From NCBI RefSeq assembly GCF_016107305.1, contig NZ_RCVR01000027.1, positions 1-64,000 of the forward strand: DNA of 64,000 nt, in the 5' to 3' direction. Under the pieces are notes generated by a model. It was not told where the DNA came from and did not search any database. It saw only the letters and a program-made list of their open reading frames with translations. How positions within the stretch are numbered: the stretch's first letter is position 1; each line of letters begins with the position of its first letter. Shown here piece by piece: positions 53,553 to 62,441 of this stretch. This DNA is from Roseomonas sp. KE2513 (GTDB lineage: Bacteria > Pseudomonadota > Alphaproteobacteria > Acetobacterales > Acetobacteraceae). The position numbers were made by a program, and so were the translations under genes.

Positions 53553-54436
53553 GGATTGCCTTTCTCGGCCTCGGGCTGATGGGCGCGCCGATGGTGGGCA
53601 ACCTCCTCGCCGCCGGCCATGCGCTGACGGTCTGGAACCGCAGCCCCGATAAGGCCGCCGCGCTGGTCCAGGCCGGCGCGGCCGCTGCTGCCAGCCCCGC
53701 CGAGGCGGTGACGGGTGCGGAGCTGGTGATCACCATGCTGGAGAACGGCCAAGTCGTGGAGGCCGTGCTCTTCGGCAGTGGCGCGGATGCCACCATCCCG
53801 CCCGGCGCCGTCGTTGCGGACATGTCCTCCATCCGCCCGGCCGAGGCGCAGGACCACGCCCTCCGCCTGACAGCGCGTGGCGTGCATCACCTGGACGCGC
53901 CGGTCTCCGGCGGTACCACAGGCGCGGCGGCCGGCACGCTGGCCATCATGGTGGGCGGAGAGGCCGAGGCCTTCGCGCGTGCCGAGCCCGCGCTGCGCGC
54001 CCTCGGTCGCCCCGTGCTGGTCGGGCCCAGCGGGGCCGGCCAACTCGCCAAGCTGGCAAACCAGGTGATCGTCGGCGCCACCATCGGCGCGGTGGCGGAA
54101 GCCTTCCTGATCGCTCAGCGCGGCGGCGCCGATCCTGCCCGGCTGCGCGAGGCCCTGCGCGGTGGCTTCGCCGAGAGCCGCATCCTCGAGCTGCACGCCA
54201 GCCGCATGATCGAGCGCGATTTCACCACGCGCGGCCGCTGCGTGACGCATCTGAAGGATCTGGACAATACCCTCGACGCCGCGGAACGCCTGGGGCTGGG
54301 GGCCACGCCCTACACCGCCGTCACGGCCGAGCTATACCGGAACCTGATCGCCACCGCCGGCGATCCCGACCATTCCGCCCTGTTGCTGGAGCTGGAGCGG
54401 CGCAACCCCGCCCCGCAGAGAGGACCGACGACTTGA
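53549..54436 (+). CDS. 3-hydroxyisobutyrate dehydrogenase-family (GarR/tartronate-semialdehyde reductase-like)
   Basis: A 295-aa beta-hydroxyacid dehydrogenase. Rossmann motif FLGLGLMGAPMVGNLLAAGH, substrate-binding DAPVSGGTTGAAAGTLAIMV, and catalytic Lys in SGAGQLAKLANQ (about 170). GTG start overlaps the tctA stop, and its own stop overlaps the dehydratase TTG start. In sugar-acid operons such enzymes reduce tartronate semialdehyde or oxidise short hydroxyacids. Confidence 0.88.
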   Translation: MRIAFLGLGLMGAPMVGNLLAAGHALTVWNRSPDKAAALVQAGAAAAASPAEAVTGAELVITMLENGQVVEAVLFGSGADATIPPGAVVADMSSIRPAEAQDHALRLTARGVHHLDAPVSGGTTGAAAGTLAIMVGGEAEAFARAEPALRALGRPVLVGPSGAGQLAKLANQVIVGATIGAVAEAFLIAQRGGADPARLREALRGGFAESRILELHASRMIERDFTTRGRCVTHLKDLDNTLDAAERLGLGATPYTAVTAELYRNLIATAGDPDHSALLLELERRNPAPQRGPTT

Positions 54437-56184
54437 CCGACGACGCGAACGACTACCGCAAGCCCGGGGAGCTACGGTCCCGCGCCTGGTTCGCGCGGCA
54501 GGACAAGATGGGCTTCTACTATCGCTCCTGGCTCCGCAACCGGGGCCTGCCGAACGACCAGTTCGACGGGCGGCCCGTCATCGGCATCTGCAACACCTGG
54601 TCCGAGCTGACGCCCTGCAACGGGCATTTCCGCACCATTGCCGAGCACGTCCGCTACGGCATCCTGGAGGCCGGCGGCTACCCGCTGGAATTCCCGGTGC
54701 TGAGCCTCGGCGAGACGCAGATGCGCCCGACGGCCATGCTTTACCGCAACCTCGCCTCGATGGACGTGGAGGAGGCGCTGCGCGCCAATCCACTCGACGG
54801 CGTGGTGCTGCTGATGGGCTGCGACAAGACCACGCCCGCCCTGCTGATGGGCGCCGCCAGCGTGGACCTGCCAACCATAGGCGTCTCTGGCGGGCCGATG
54901 CTCAGCGGCCATTACCGGGGCCAGAAGATCGGCTCCGGTACGAACACCATCTCCATGAGCGAGCAGCTCCGCGCCGGCGAGATCACGCTGCGCGAGTTCC
55001 ACGAGGCCGAGGGCGCGATGTCGCGCTCCGCCGGCTCCTGCATGACCATGGGTACAGCCTCCACCATGGCCTCGATGGTGGAGGCGCTGGGTGTGGGCCT
55101 GCCTGGCAACGCCGCCATTCCCGCGCCCGATGCGCGCCGCAACGAACTGGCGCGGCTCGCGGGGCGGCGGATCGTGGAGATGGTGCGCGAGGATCTGCGC
55201 CTGTCGAAGCTGCTGACCCGCCAAGCCCTGGAGAACGCGATCCGGACGCTGGCCGCGATCGGCGGCTCCACCAACGCGGTCGTGCACCTGCTCGCCATCG
55301 CCGGCCGCCTGGGCGTGCCGCTGGAACTGGAGGATTTCGACCGGCTGGCGAGCGAGGTGAACTGCCTCGTCAACCTCCGTCCCTCCGGCGAGCACCTGAT
55401 GGAGGATTTCTACTACGCCGGCGGCCTGCCCGTGGTGCTGCGTGACCTCGTGGAGCGCAACCTCCTCCACGGCGACGTCATCACGGCCAATGGCCGCACT
55501 CTTGCCGAAAACGTGGCGGACGCGCAGTGCTGGAACCGCGACGTCATCCACAGCTACGACGCGCCCTTCAAGCCGCAGGCGGGCATTGCCATCCTGCGCG
55601 GCAATCTCTGCCCGGACGGCGCCGTCATCAAGCCCTCCGCCGCCTCGCCGCACCTTCTCCGGCACACCGGCCGCGCCGTGGTCTTCGAGAGCATCGAGGA
55701 TCTGCACGCCCGCATCAACGACGAGAACCTCGACATCGACGAGACCTGCGTCATGGTCCTGAAGTATTGCGGCCCGAAGGGCTATCCCGGCATGGCGGAG
55801 GTGGGGAACATGCCCCTGCCGCCCAAGCTGCTGCGCCAGGGCGTGCGCGACATGATCCGCATCTCCGACGCCCGCATGTCCGGCACCGCCTATGGCACCG
55901 TGGTGCTGCACGTGGCGCCGGAAGCCATGGCGGGCGGCAACCTGGCCCTGGTCAGGAACGGCGACACCATCACGCTGGACGTGGCGGCCCGCAGCCTGCA
56001 CCTGCACGTCGAGGAAGCGGAACTGGAAGCCCGCCGCGCCGCCTGGGTGCCGCCGCCCACCCCGCTTTCGGAGCGCGGCTATACCCGGATGTATGTCCAG
56101 CACGTACTGCAGGCCGACAAGGGCGTGGATCTCGACTTCCTCGTCGGCAACAGCGGCTCGCCCGTCGCGCGCGACAACCACTGA
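54433..56184 (+). CDS. IlvD/Edd-family sugar-acid dehydratase
   Basis: A 583-aa Fe-S dehydratase. The three cluster cysteines are Cys53 (GICNTWSELTPCN), Cys130 (LLMGCDKTTPA) and Cys203 (SAGSCMTMGTAS). Their spacing matches what I recall for L-arabonate/D-xylonate dehydratases, which carry a [2Fe-2S] cluster and Mg. It would convert an aldonate to its 2-keto-3-deoxy acid. The TTG start is coupled to the preceding stop. With the aldolase-family gene at 57589 it fits the non-phosphorylating L-arabonate route. Confidence 0.9.
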   Translation: MTDDANDYRKPGELRSRAWFARQDKMGFYYRSWLRNRGLPNDQFDGRPVIGICNTWSELTPCNGHFRTIAEHVRYGILEAGGYPLEFPVLSLGETQMRPTAMLYRNLASMDVEEALRANPLDGVVLLMGCDKTTPALLMGAASVDLPTIGVSGGPMLSGHYRGQKIGSGTNTISMSEQLRAGEITLREFHEAEGAMSRSAGSCMTMGTASTMASMVEALGVGLPGNAAIPAPDARRNELARLAGRRIVEMVREDLRLSKLLTRQALENAIRTLAAIGGSTNAVVHLLAIAGRLGVPLELEDFDRLASEVNCLVNLRPSGEHLMEDFYYAGGLPVVLRDLVERNLLHGDVITANGRTLAENVADAQCWNRDVIHSYDAPFKPQAGIAILRGNLCPDGAVIKPSAASPHLLRHTGRAVVFESIEDLHARINDENLDIDETCVMVLKYCGPKGYPGMAEVGNMPLPPKLLRQGVRDMIRISDARMSGTAYGTVVLHVAPEAMAGGNLALVRNGDTITLDVAARSLHLHVEEAELEARRAAWVPPPTPLSERGYTRMYVQHVLQADKGVDLDFLVGNSGSPVARDNH

Positions 56185-56194
56185 GCACCGCGCC

Positions 56195-57571
56195 GTGAAC
56201 CACGAGATCCTCTTCCGCGACCTTGGCGACCGCCGCATCCGTTTCGCGCTCACCGGGGCCGGTGGAGGCTTCTCCCGCACCCTGCTGGGGCAGGTGCCGT
56301 CGATCCCCTGGCTGGATGCCGCCATCCTCTGCGACCTGGAGCCCGAGCGCGTCGTCGCCCTGCTGCGGGAGCTGCGCTATCCCGAAGGGGCCGCCGTCGT
56401 CTGCGAGGACTCCGCGGCGGCGCGGGCGGCGGCGGGGGAGGGGCGCGTCGTCGTGGTGCGCGACCACGCCCTGCTGGGGGAAGTGTCGCATGACATCGTG
56501 GTGGAGGCCACCGGCCATCCCGAGATCGGGGCCCGCATCGCGCTGAACGCCATCGAGCGGGGCGCGCATGTCGCCATGGTCAGCAAGGAGGTGGATTCGG
56601 TCGTCGGCCCGCATCTGAACCGTCGCGCGGCGGAGCGGGGCCTGGTCTACACCACGGCGGACGGCGACCAGCCAGCCAACCTCATCGGCCTCGTCACCTG
56701 GGCACGGCTTTTGGGGCTGGAGGTGGTCGCGGCGGGCAAGTCCAGCGAGTACGACTTTGTCTTCGACCCCGCGACGGGCCGCGTCGCCTGGACCGACCGG
56801 GAATGCGACGCCCCCGCCCTCGCCGGCCTCTGGCACCTTGGCGAGGATGTGGCCGCCACCCTCGCCCGGCGTTCGGAAGTTCTGGCGGCTCTTCCCCAGA
56901 GAGCGACGCCCGATTATTGCGAGATGAACGTCGTCGCGAACTCCACCGGGCTGCTTCCCTCGCGCGACGCGCTGAACTACCCGCTCTGCCGCATCACGGA
57001 ATTGGCGGACATCTTCGTCCCGCGCGCGAACGGCGGCGTGCTGGACCGCACGGGCGTGGTGGACGTGTTCAACCTCATCCGCCGGCCCGATGAGGTGAGC
57101 TTCGGCGGCGGCGTCTTCGTCGTCGTGCGCTGCGCCGATCCGGCCACCTGGGAACTGCTGCGCGGCAAGGGCCACGTCGTCTCGCGTGACGGAAGCCACG
57201 CCTGCATCTTCCTTCCCTACCACATCATGGGGGTGGAGACGCCGCTCTCCCTTCTCTCGGCCGTTCTCCACGGCCGTGCGTCGGGGGGAGACCGCCAGCG
57301 GGTGCACGCGGTGATGGTGGCCCGCGCTGACCGTGACTTCCGCGCGGGCGAGATGCTGCACATGGGCGGGCACCACCACGTCATGCAGGATTGCACCGCG
57401 CTCCTCCTGCCCGCCGTGAAAGCCGCAGACCTCGCGCCCTTTTACCTCGCGGCTAACAAGCGGCTGCGTGCCGATGTTCCGCGAGGCGGCCTGATCGCGG
57501 AGGATGCAGTGGATCTGGATGGGTCGCTTCTGCAGGCGATCCGCCGCGACACCCCTCTTCCTGCCGCCTGA
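56195..57571 (+). CDS. Homoserine-dehydrogenase-like oxidoreductase with C-terminal SAF domain
   Basis: A 458-aa protein starting at GTG 56195, 10 bp after the dehydratase. An N-terminal NAD-binding fold (RRIRFALTGAGGGFSRTLLG) is followed by a homoserine-dehydrogenase-type segment (HDIVVEATGHPEIGARIALN, VSKEVDSVVGPHLN). The C-terminal third, from about PSRDALNYPLCR, resembles the SAF-type domain. Proteins of this build are found in catabolic operons and have been implicated in apionate and related acid-sugar pathways; I cannot assign the substrate here. Confidence 0.8.
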   Translation: MNHEILFRDLGDRRIRFALTGAGGGFSRTLLGQVPSIPWLDAAILCDLEPERVVALLRELRYPEGAAVVCEDSAAARAAAGEGRVVVVRDHALLGEVSHDIVVEATGHPEIGARIALNAIERGAHVAMVSKEVDSVVGPHLNRRAAERGLVYTTADGDQPANLIGLVTWARLLGLEVVAAGKSSEYDFVFDPATGRVAWTDRECDAPALAGLWHLGEDVAATLARRSEVLAALPQRATPDYCEMNVVANSTGLLPSRDALNYPLCRITELADIFVPRANGGVLDRTGVVDVFNLIRRPDEVSFGGGVFVVVRCADPATWELLRGKGHVVSRDGSHACIFLPYHIMGVETPLSLLSAVLHGRASGGDRQRVHAVMVARADRDFRAGEMLHMGGHHHVMQDCTALLLPAVKAADLAPFYLAANKRLRADVPRGGLIAEDAVDLDGSLLQAIRRDTPLPAA

Positions 57572-57588
57572 TCCCTCGGAGAATGCCG

Positions 57589-58515
57589 ATGAGCCAGACC
57601 CGCCCGCGCTATCGGGGCGTCTTCCCCGTGGTGCCCACGATCTTCGACGAGCGCGGGGAGCTGGACTTGGAAGGGCAGAAGCGCTGCCTGGACTTCATGA
57701 TCGAGGCGGGCTCTGACGGCCTCTGCATCCTCGCGAACTTCTCCGAGCAGTTCGTCCTTACGGACCGGGAGAGGGAGGTTCTGACGGCGGCGATCCTCGA
57801 TCACGTGGCCGGGCGCGTGCCGGTGATCGTGACGACCACGCATTTCTCCACCCGCATCTGCGCCGAGCGGTCTCGTCAGGCCCAGGCCGCCGGCGCCGCC
57901 ATGGTGATGGTGATGCCGCCCTATCACGGCGCGACCATTCGCGTGCCGGAGGCCGGAATTTTCAACTTCTTCCGCAGCGTGTCGGAAGCGATCGACATTC
58001 CCATCATGATCCAGGACGCCCCGGTCAGCGGCACCACTCTTTCCGCCTCTTTCCTGGCCCGCATGGCGCGGGAGATCGAGCAGGTCTCCTACTTCAAGGT
58101 GGAAGTTCCCTTCGCCGCGGCGAAGCTGCGGGAGCTGATCGCCCTCGGCGGCGATGCCATCGAAGGTCCCTGGGACGGGGAGGAGGCCATCACCCTCATG
58201 GCCGACCTCGATGCGGGGGCTACCGGTGCCATGACCGGCGGTGGCTTTCCCGACGGCATCCGCCAGATCGTGGACGCCTATCGCGAGGGGCGGCGGGAGG
58301 AGGCGGCAGAGGCCTATCAGCACTGGCTGCCGCTCATCAATTACGAGAACCGCCAGTGCGGGCTGCTCGCGGCCAAGGCGCTGATGAAGGCCGGCGGGAT
58401 CATCGGCTGCGACGCACCGCGCGCGCCGTTGCAGCCGCTGCACCCGGCCACCCGCGCCGGGCTGGTGGAGATCGCGCAGCGCGCCGGTGCCCTGGTGCTG
58501 CGCTGGGGGCGCTGA
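57589..58515 (+). CDS. DapA-family dehydratase/aldolase (2-keto-3-deoxyarabonate dehydratase-like)
   Basis: A 308-aa class I DHDPS-superfamily enzyme. The Schiff-base Lys is in VSYFKVEV (Lys170), and the catalytic Tyr is in MPPYHGA (Tyr112). The stretch SDGLCILANFSEQFVLTD replaces the usual GTTGE loop and, with GDAIEGPWDGEEAITL and GAMTGGGFPDGI, resembles L-2-keto-3-deoxyarabonate dehydratases, which yield 2-oxoglutarate semialdehyde. ATG 57589 is chosen over 57583 because CGGAGA is correctly spaced. The final semialdehyde dehydrogenase is not in the window. Confidence 0.88.
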   Translation: MSQTRPRYRGVFPVVPTIFDERGELDLEGQKRCLDFMIEAGSDGLCILANFSEQFVLTDREREVLTAAILDHVAGRVPVIVTTTHFSTRICAERSRQAQAAGAAMVMVMPPYHGATIRVPEAGIFNFFRSVSEAIDIPIMIQDAPVSGTTLSASFLARMAREIEQVSYFKVEVPFAAAKLRELIALGGDAIEGPWDGEEAITLMADLDAGATGAMTGGGFPDGIRQIVDAYREGRREEAAEAYQHWLPLINYENRQCGLLAAKALMKAGGIIGCDAPRAPLQPLHPATRAGLVEIAQRAGALVLRWGR

Positions 58516-59105
58516 TCGGGGATCGCCGGGTCAGGCTGCGGCCGGGCTGACGAAGCGCCCGGCGGACTTCTACCGGCTGCCCCTCTTCCGGTTGCTCTGC
58601 GTGGCGGTGCTGGCCTCGCCCTGCTTTCCCCTGCTGTGACGGTCTCTATCGGCGCGCGCGTCTTTCGCGTTCGGCTTGCCGCCGGTCGCGTTCTTGCGTT
58701 CCTGGGGAGCGCGCCCGGTGGGCGGCAGGGAGGGAGGTCCGCCATGGTGGTGCCTCGTCGATCAGGCGGGAGCGGAAGACGTAGCGATCGAGGCGATATC
58801 GTAAGCGTCAGGCTGGTAGCCGGCACCGTGGCGGCCTGGGATCAAGCGCGCAACGTTCCGCGAATGTCCGTCGCCTCACCAACAGCCCTACCCCCCACTT
58901 TGTCCACTGTGACGAATGGGGAAGGCACCGAGTCGCAGGAAAAAACTTCCTTATAAACATACTGTTGCGCGAGTTGAAGGGGGTGAACACCCGTATCGGT
59001 TGATCAAGCAAGAATAATTGTCTAATGATCACGTGTTGGAGATTGCGGTTGAGATACGAAGAGTAACCGCTTGCTCCTGAACATGCAAAAAGCAGGAGGC
59101 TGCAA
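58516..59105. other. Gene-free interval upstream of rpfF
   Basis: A GC-rich first half has an inverted repeat GCCGGGC-N9-GCCCGGC (58541-58563) soon after the dehydratase stop, a possible weak terminator without T-run. A markedly AT-richer second half (about 58905-59070) has TTCCTTATAAACATACTG, a small hairpin GGGT-GAAC-ACCC (58981-58992) and two TGATCA palindromes about 28 bp apart. This is likely the promoter and leader region of rpfF. A 106-codon frame at 58636 has no gene-like character. Confidence 0.55.
59074..59099 (+). promoter_or_regulatory. Hairpin that can sequester the rpfF ribosome-binding site
   Basis: CTCCTG (59074-59079) is exactly complementary to CAGGAG (59093-59098) across a 13-base loop. 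CAGGAG is part of the SD AGGAGG (59094-59099), which lies six bases before the rpfF ATG. The pairing would hide the SD, and a competing local GCAG-GAGG-CTGC pairing (59092-59103) would expose it in a loop. Confidence 0.45.
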
Positions 59106-60029
59106 ATGGCTTATGTCGGACACGTCGCCCCCGTTGTGGGCCGTCTTTCTTCCGAGAACGCCGAGGGGGGCAGCCCGCAGTCCACCCTTCCTGACCTTCT
59201 GCGTTACAAGAACCTCCATGCGGAGCTCGACGCGCCCGCTGGCATTTGGTGGGCCCGCATGGCCCCGCTCGGCCGGCCGAGCTTTACCGATGGCCTGCTG
59301 CACGACATCCGCGAGATGCATCGCGAACTGGCCCGCGTGGTGGAGGCGGCGCCGGGCACCGTTCGGCACGTGGTGCTCGGCTCCTCGGTGCCGGGCATCT
59401 ACAACCTCGGCGGCGACCTCGCCCTCTTCGCGCGGCTCATCCGCGCCGGCGATCTCGAAGGGCTGCGACGCTACGGCCGCATCGCCGTCGAGGCGATCCA
59501 CCGCAACCACACGGCCTTCGGCCTTCCCGTGACGACCATTGCCCTCGTCCAGGGCGACGCGCTCGGCGGCGGCTTCGAGTGCGCGCTGGCCCACGACGTG
59601 ATCGTGGCGGAGCGCGGCGCGAAGTTCGGTCTGCCGGAGGTGCTGTTCAACCTCTTCCCCGGCATGGGCGCCTACTCCTTCCTCTCGCGCCGCATCGGGC
59701 GCGTGGCAGCCGAGCGCATGATCCTCTCGGGCCGGATCTACGGCGCGGCCGAGTTGCACGAGATGGGTCTCGTCGATGTGCTGGCCGAGGACGGGGAGGG
59801 CGAGCAGGCGGTGCGGGACTACACCGAGCGTACGGGCCGCCGCTTCAATGCGCACCGCGCCCTTTATGAGACCCGCCGCCGCGTGGAGCCCGTGACCCTT
59901 CACGAGCTGCGCCACGTGGTGGATGGATGGGCCGAGGCGGCGCTCAACCTCGGCGAGGCCGACCTGCGGAAGATGCTGCGCCTCGCCGGTGCCCAGGACC
60001 GGCGCATGGCAGGCCTCGCCACGGCCTGA
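59106..60029 (+). CDS. rpfF: RpfF-like DSF synthase (crotonase-fold quorum-signal enzyme)
   Basis: A 307-aa crotonase-superfamily protein of the RpfF type. The segments IYNLGGDLALFARLIRAGD, DALGGGFECALAHDVIVAER and FGLPEVLFNLFPGMGAYSFL are distinctive of DSF synthases. The two catalytic glutamates expected for RpfF (Glu141 and Glu161 in Xanthomonas) correspond to Glu158 and Glu178, with the same 20-residue spacing. RpfF converts 3-hydroxyacyl-ACP to a cis-2-unsaturated fatty acid signal by dehydratase plus thioesterase activity. A strong AGGAGG site precedes the ATG. It converges with the RpfC-like kinase gene, stops 13 bp apart, the same arrangement as Xanthomonas rpfF and rpfC. Confidence 0.9.
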   Translation: MAYVGHVAPVVGRLSSENAEGGSPQSTLPDLLRYKNLHAELDAPAGIWWARMAPLGRPSFTDGLLHDIREMHRELARVVEAAPGTVRHVVLGSSVPGIYNLGGDLALFARLIRAGDLEGLRRYGRIAVEAIHRNHTAFGLPVTTIALVQGDALGGGFECALAHDVIVAERGAKFGLPEVLFNLFPGMGAYSFLSRRIGRVAAERMILSGRIYGAAELHEMGLVDVLAEDGEGEQAVRDYTERTGRRFNAHRALYETRRRVEPVTLHELRHVVDGWAEAALNLGEADLRKMLRLAGAQDRRMAGLATA

Positions 60030-60042
60030 GGCCTTCCCGACC

Positions 60043-62436
60043 TTAGCCGAAGCGCAGGTTTTCCAGCGCCGCGCGGACGCGCCCGAACTCCGCCGCGATC
60101 GCCCCCGCGTCCTCCCGCCCGCGCGCGCGCAGCTCGGCCCCTGCCAGCCCCTCGGCCTGGCGGCAGAGCCGGTGCAGGCGCGCCGCGCCGATATTGGCGG
60201 AGATGCTGGAGAGCGCATGCGCCTGCCGGCGGAAGGCGATGCTGTCGCCCAACGCGGCCGCGCTGGACAAGCCGGTCAGCAACTCCGCGCCCTCCGCCAT
60301 GAAGTCGCTCGCAACCTCCGCGACGAAGACCTCGCCGCCCAGGCCGCCAAGCCGATCCAGCACGTCGGGATCGAGGACAGGAAGGGTCGGCGCCGCCGCT
60401 CGGCACGGGGCGGGCTCATCCGGCAGGGCGCCGCGGATCGCCGCCAGCAGCGCCTCCGGCTCGATCGGCTTGGTGATGAGCCCATCCATTCCCGCCTCCA
60501 GGCAGCGGGCGCGCGTCTCGGGCGTCGCATCGGCGGTAAGGCCCAGGATGACCAGCCGCCGCCCCTCGCCGACCTCGGCGAAGCGGTGCAACTTGGTCGC
60601 CTCGATGCCGTCCATGCCCGGCATGTTCACGTCCATCAGGACGAGGTCGTAGTTGGGCCCATCGGCTGCCAGGGCGTCCAGCGCGGCCTCTCCGTCATTC
60701 ACCAGCACGGCCTCGTGGCCCGCACGATCCAGGATGCGCGCGACTACCTTGCGGTTCACCCCGTTGTCGTCGGCGACGAGAAGACGCAGCCGCGCCTCGG
60801 GCGCCGGCCCGGGCTCTGCTTCGGCCATGGCGGGTTCCGGCGCGGCACCGGCCAGGCGCAGCGCCAGGGCGAGATCCTGCGGCGTGCAGTCCGGCGGGAC
60901 GACCCCGCCGGCCCAGCGGCTGGCGTCCCGCGGCAGGCGGCCGCGCTCGGGCGTGCCGACCAGCACGACCGGTTGCGCCGGCCAGATGGGCAAGGCGAGG
61001 GTGCGCCCTTCCGGAAGAGGCGGCAGCGGGAGGAGCGCGGCCTCGGCCAGCAGGGGGCGCCCCCTCGCCTCGGTGGCCCCTGTCACGCGCCGTACGGCGA
61101 TGCCGGCCTGCGCCAGGATGGGCGCGAGGCGTGCCGCGATATCGTCGGAGGCGAGCAGCGCGACGCTGCCGGCCGGTGCCGCGAGCGGGGCAGGCTCATC
61201 GAGCGCTTCGACCCTAACCGTGAACCAGAAGGTCGCGCCCTGTCCGGGCGCGCTCTCCACGCCCAGTTCCCCGCCGAGCAGCGTGACCAGCCGTCGGCAG
61301 ATGGCCAAACCCAGCCCCGTTCCGCCGAAGCGGTGGATGATGTCCGGGTCGGCCTGGGTGAAGCTCTCGAAAATCCGGCCCTGCGCCTCCGCGGCGATGC
61401 CGATGCCGGTATCCGAAACCTCGAAGTTCAGCCGCACGATGCCGCGGCCGGCCGGCTCGCCTCGCACGGCGACGGAGATGCCGCCCGTCTCGGTGAACTT
61501 CAGCGCGTTGCTGGCGAGGTTCAGCAGGATCTCGCGCAGGTGCCGGCGGTCCGCGCGGAGCCCCGCCGGTGTGCCCGCCGCGACGTGGAGGCCGAAGGCG
61601 AGGCCGCGCTCCCGCGCCTGGGGGGCGAGAAGGCTGCGGAGGTCGAGTAGCAGGTCGAGCAGGCTGAACTCTTCCAACTCCACCCTAATCCGCCCGGCCT
61701 CAATTCGCGAGAGGTCGAGCAGGTCGTCCACGAGGTCGAGCTGCGCTCGTGCCGCGACGAGGATGATGCGCGCCATGTCGCGCTGCTCCGCATCGAGGCG
61801 GGTGTCGCGCAGGAGGGCGCCCATGCCGACGATCGCGTTCAGCGGCGTGCGCAGCTCGTGGCTGACCGAGGCGAGGAAAAGGCTCTTCGCCTGGTTCGCC
61901 TCCTCCGCCGCACGGCGCGCGTCCGAGAGCTTGCGGATCAGCACGCCCGCGTAGAGCGGCAGAACCACGAAGCCGACGAGGAGACCGGCCGAGAGGTGCG
62001 GCTGGCCCAACCAGAAGGGCGTGGTGGCAACGACCGTCGCGAAGCCGGCCACGCCCACCGCCGTCGCGGCGCGGAGCCAGGCCAGGCCGAAGCGGAAGCC
62101 ATTGCCGAAGATGATCCAGAGATAGATGGGAACGAAGCCCGAATGCGCCTCCTCTCCGATCTGTAGATACCAGGACAGGCAGCCGACATCGAGCAGCAGC
62201 GCCACGGCGCGCCGCGGCGTGGAGGTGCCGGGAAAGGCGAGGATATGGGCGAAGACCAGGGCCGCCGCCGCGCACCAGCCGCCCAGCGCGAACAGCGCGG
62301 CGCCCGGGACGGGCCCCGGGAACAGGGCCTGGCAAACCAGCAGCAGCGCCGCGAAGCCGAGCCGGTTGAGGCTCATCTCATGTTCGGAATCCGGCCGGCC
62401 GCGCAGGCGGGCCAGGCCCTCCCGCAGGCCGCGCAT
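60043..62436 (-). CDS. rpfC: RpfC-like hybrid sensor histidine kinase (TM-HisKA-HATPase-REC-HPt)
   Basis: A 797-aa hybrid kinase. A short N-terminus with GRPDSEHE (13-20) precedes about five membrane segments (roughly 25-170), HisKA with His193 (VSHELRTPLN), and HATPase with N-box ILLNLASNALKF and G-boxes DTGIGI and GGTGLGLAI. A degenerate receiver-like segment occupies about 412-525, then a true receiver with Asp602 (LVLMDVNMPGMDG) and Lys (LITKPIEP), and an HPt with His740 (RQAHALSSISANIG). The N-terminal D-S-E-H-containing element resembles that of Xanthomonas RpfC, which senses DSF. Domain order matches RpfC. The pseudo-receiver makes it longer than RpfC (about 726 aa). Confidence 0.87.
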   Translation of the reverse strand: MRGLREGLARLRGRPDSEHEMSLNRLGFAALLLVCQALFPGPVPGAALFALGGWCAAAALVFAHILAFPGTSTPRRAVALLLDVGCLSWYLQIGEEAHSGFVPIYLWIIFGNGFRFGLAWLRAATAVGVAGFATVVATTPFWLGQPHLSAGLLVGFVVLPLYAGVLIRKLSDARRAAEEANQAKSLFLASVSHELRTPLNAIVGMGALLRDTRLDAEQRDMARIILVAARAQLDLVDDLLDLSRIEAGRIRVELEEFSLLDLLLDLRSLLAPQARERGLAFGLHVAAGTPAGLRADRRHLREILLNLASNALKFTETGGISVAVRGEPAGRGIVRLNFEVSDTGIGIAAEAQGRIFESFTQADPDIIHRFGGTGLGLAICRRLVTLLGGELGVESAPGQGATFWFTVRVEALDEPAPLAAPAGSVALLASDDIAARLAPILAQAGIAVRRVTGATEARGRPLLAEAALLPLPPLPEGRTLALPIWPAQPVVLVGTPERGRLPRDASRWAGGVVPPDCTPQDLALALRLAGAAPEPAMAEAEPGPAPEARLRLLVADDNGVNRKVVARILDRAGHEAVLVNDGEAALDALAADGPNYDLVLMDVNMPGMDGIEATKLHRFAEVGEGRRLVILGLTADATPETRARCLEAGMDGLITKPIEPEALLAAIRGALPDEPAPCRAAAPTLPVLDPDVLDRLGGLGGEVFVAEVASDFMAEGAELLTGLSSAAALGDSIAFRRQAHALSSISANIGAARLHRLCRQAEGLAGAELRARGREDAGAIAAEFGRVRAALENLRFG

Positions 62437-62441
62437 CGGCG

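Noticed and set aside
54472-56325. Long antisense open frame opposite the IlvD/Edd dehydratase
   Set aside because: Antisense shadow: the plus strand carries all three Fe-S cysteine motifs and coupled start/stop overlaps.
58636-58956. Possible 106-codon gene before rpfF
   Set aside because: No ribosome-binding site of note, no domain, Arg/Ser/Gly-rich translation, and part of it lies in the AT-rich likely promoter region.
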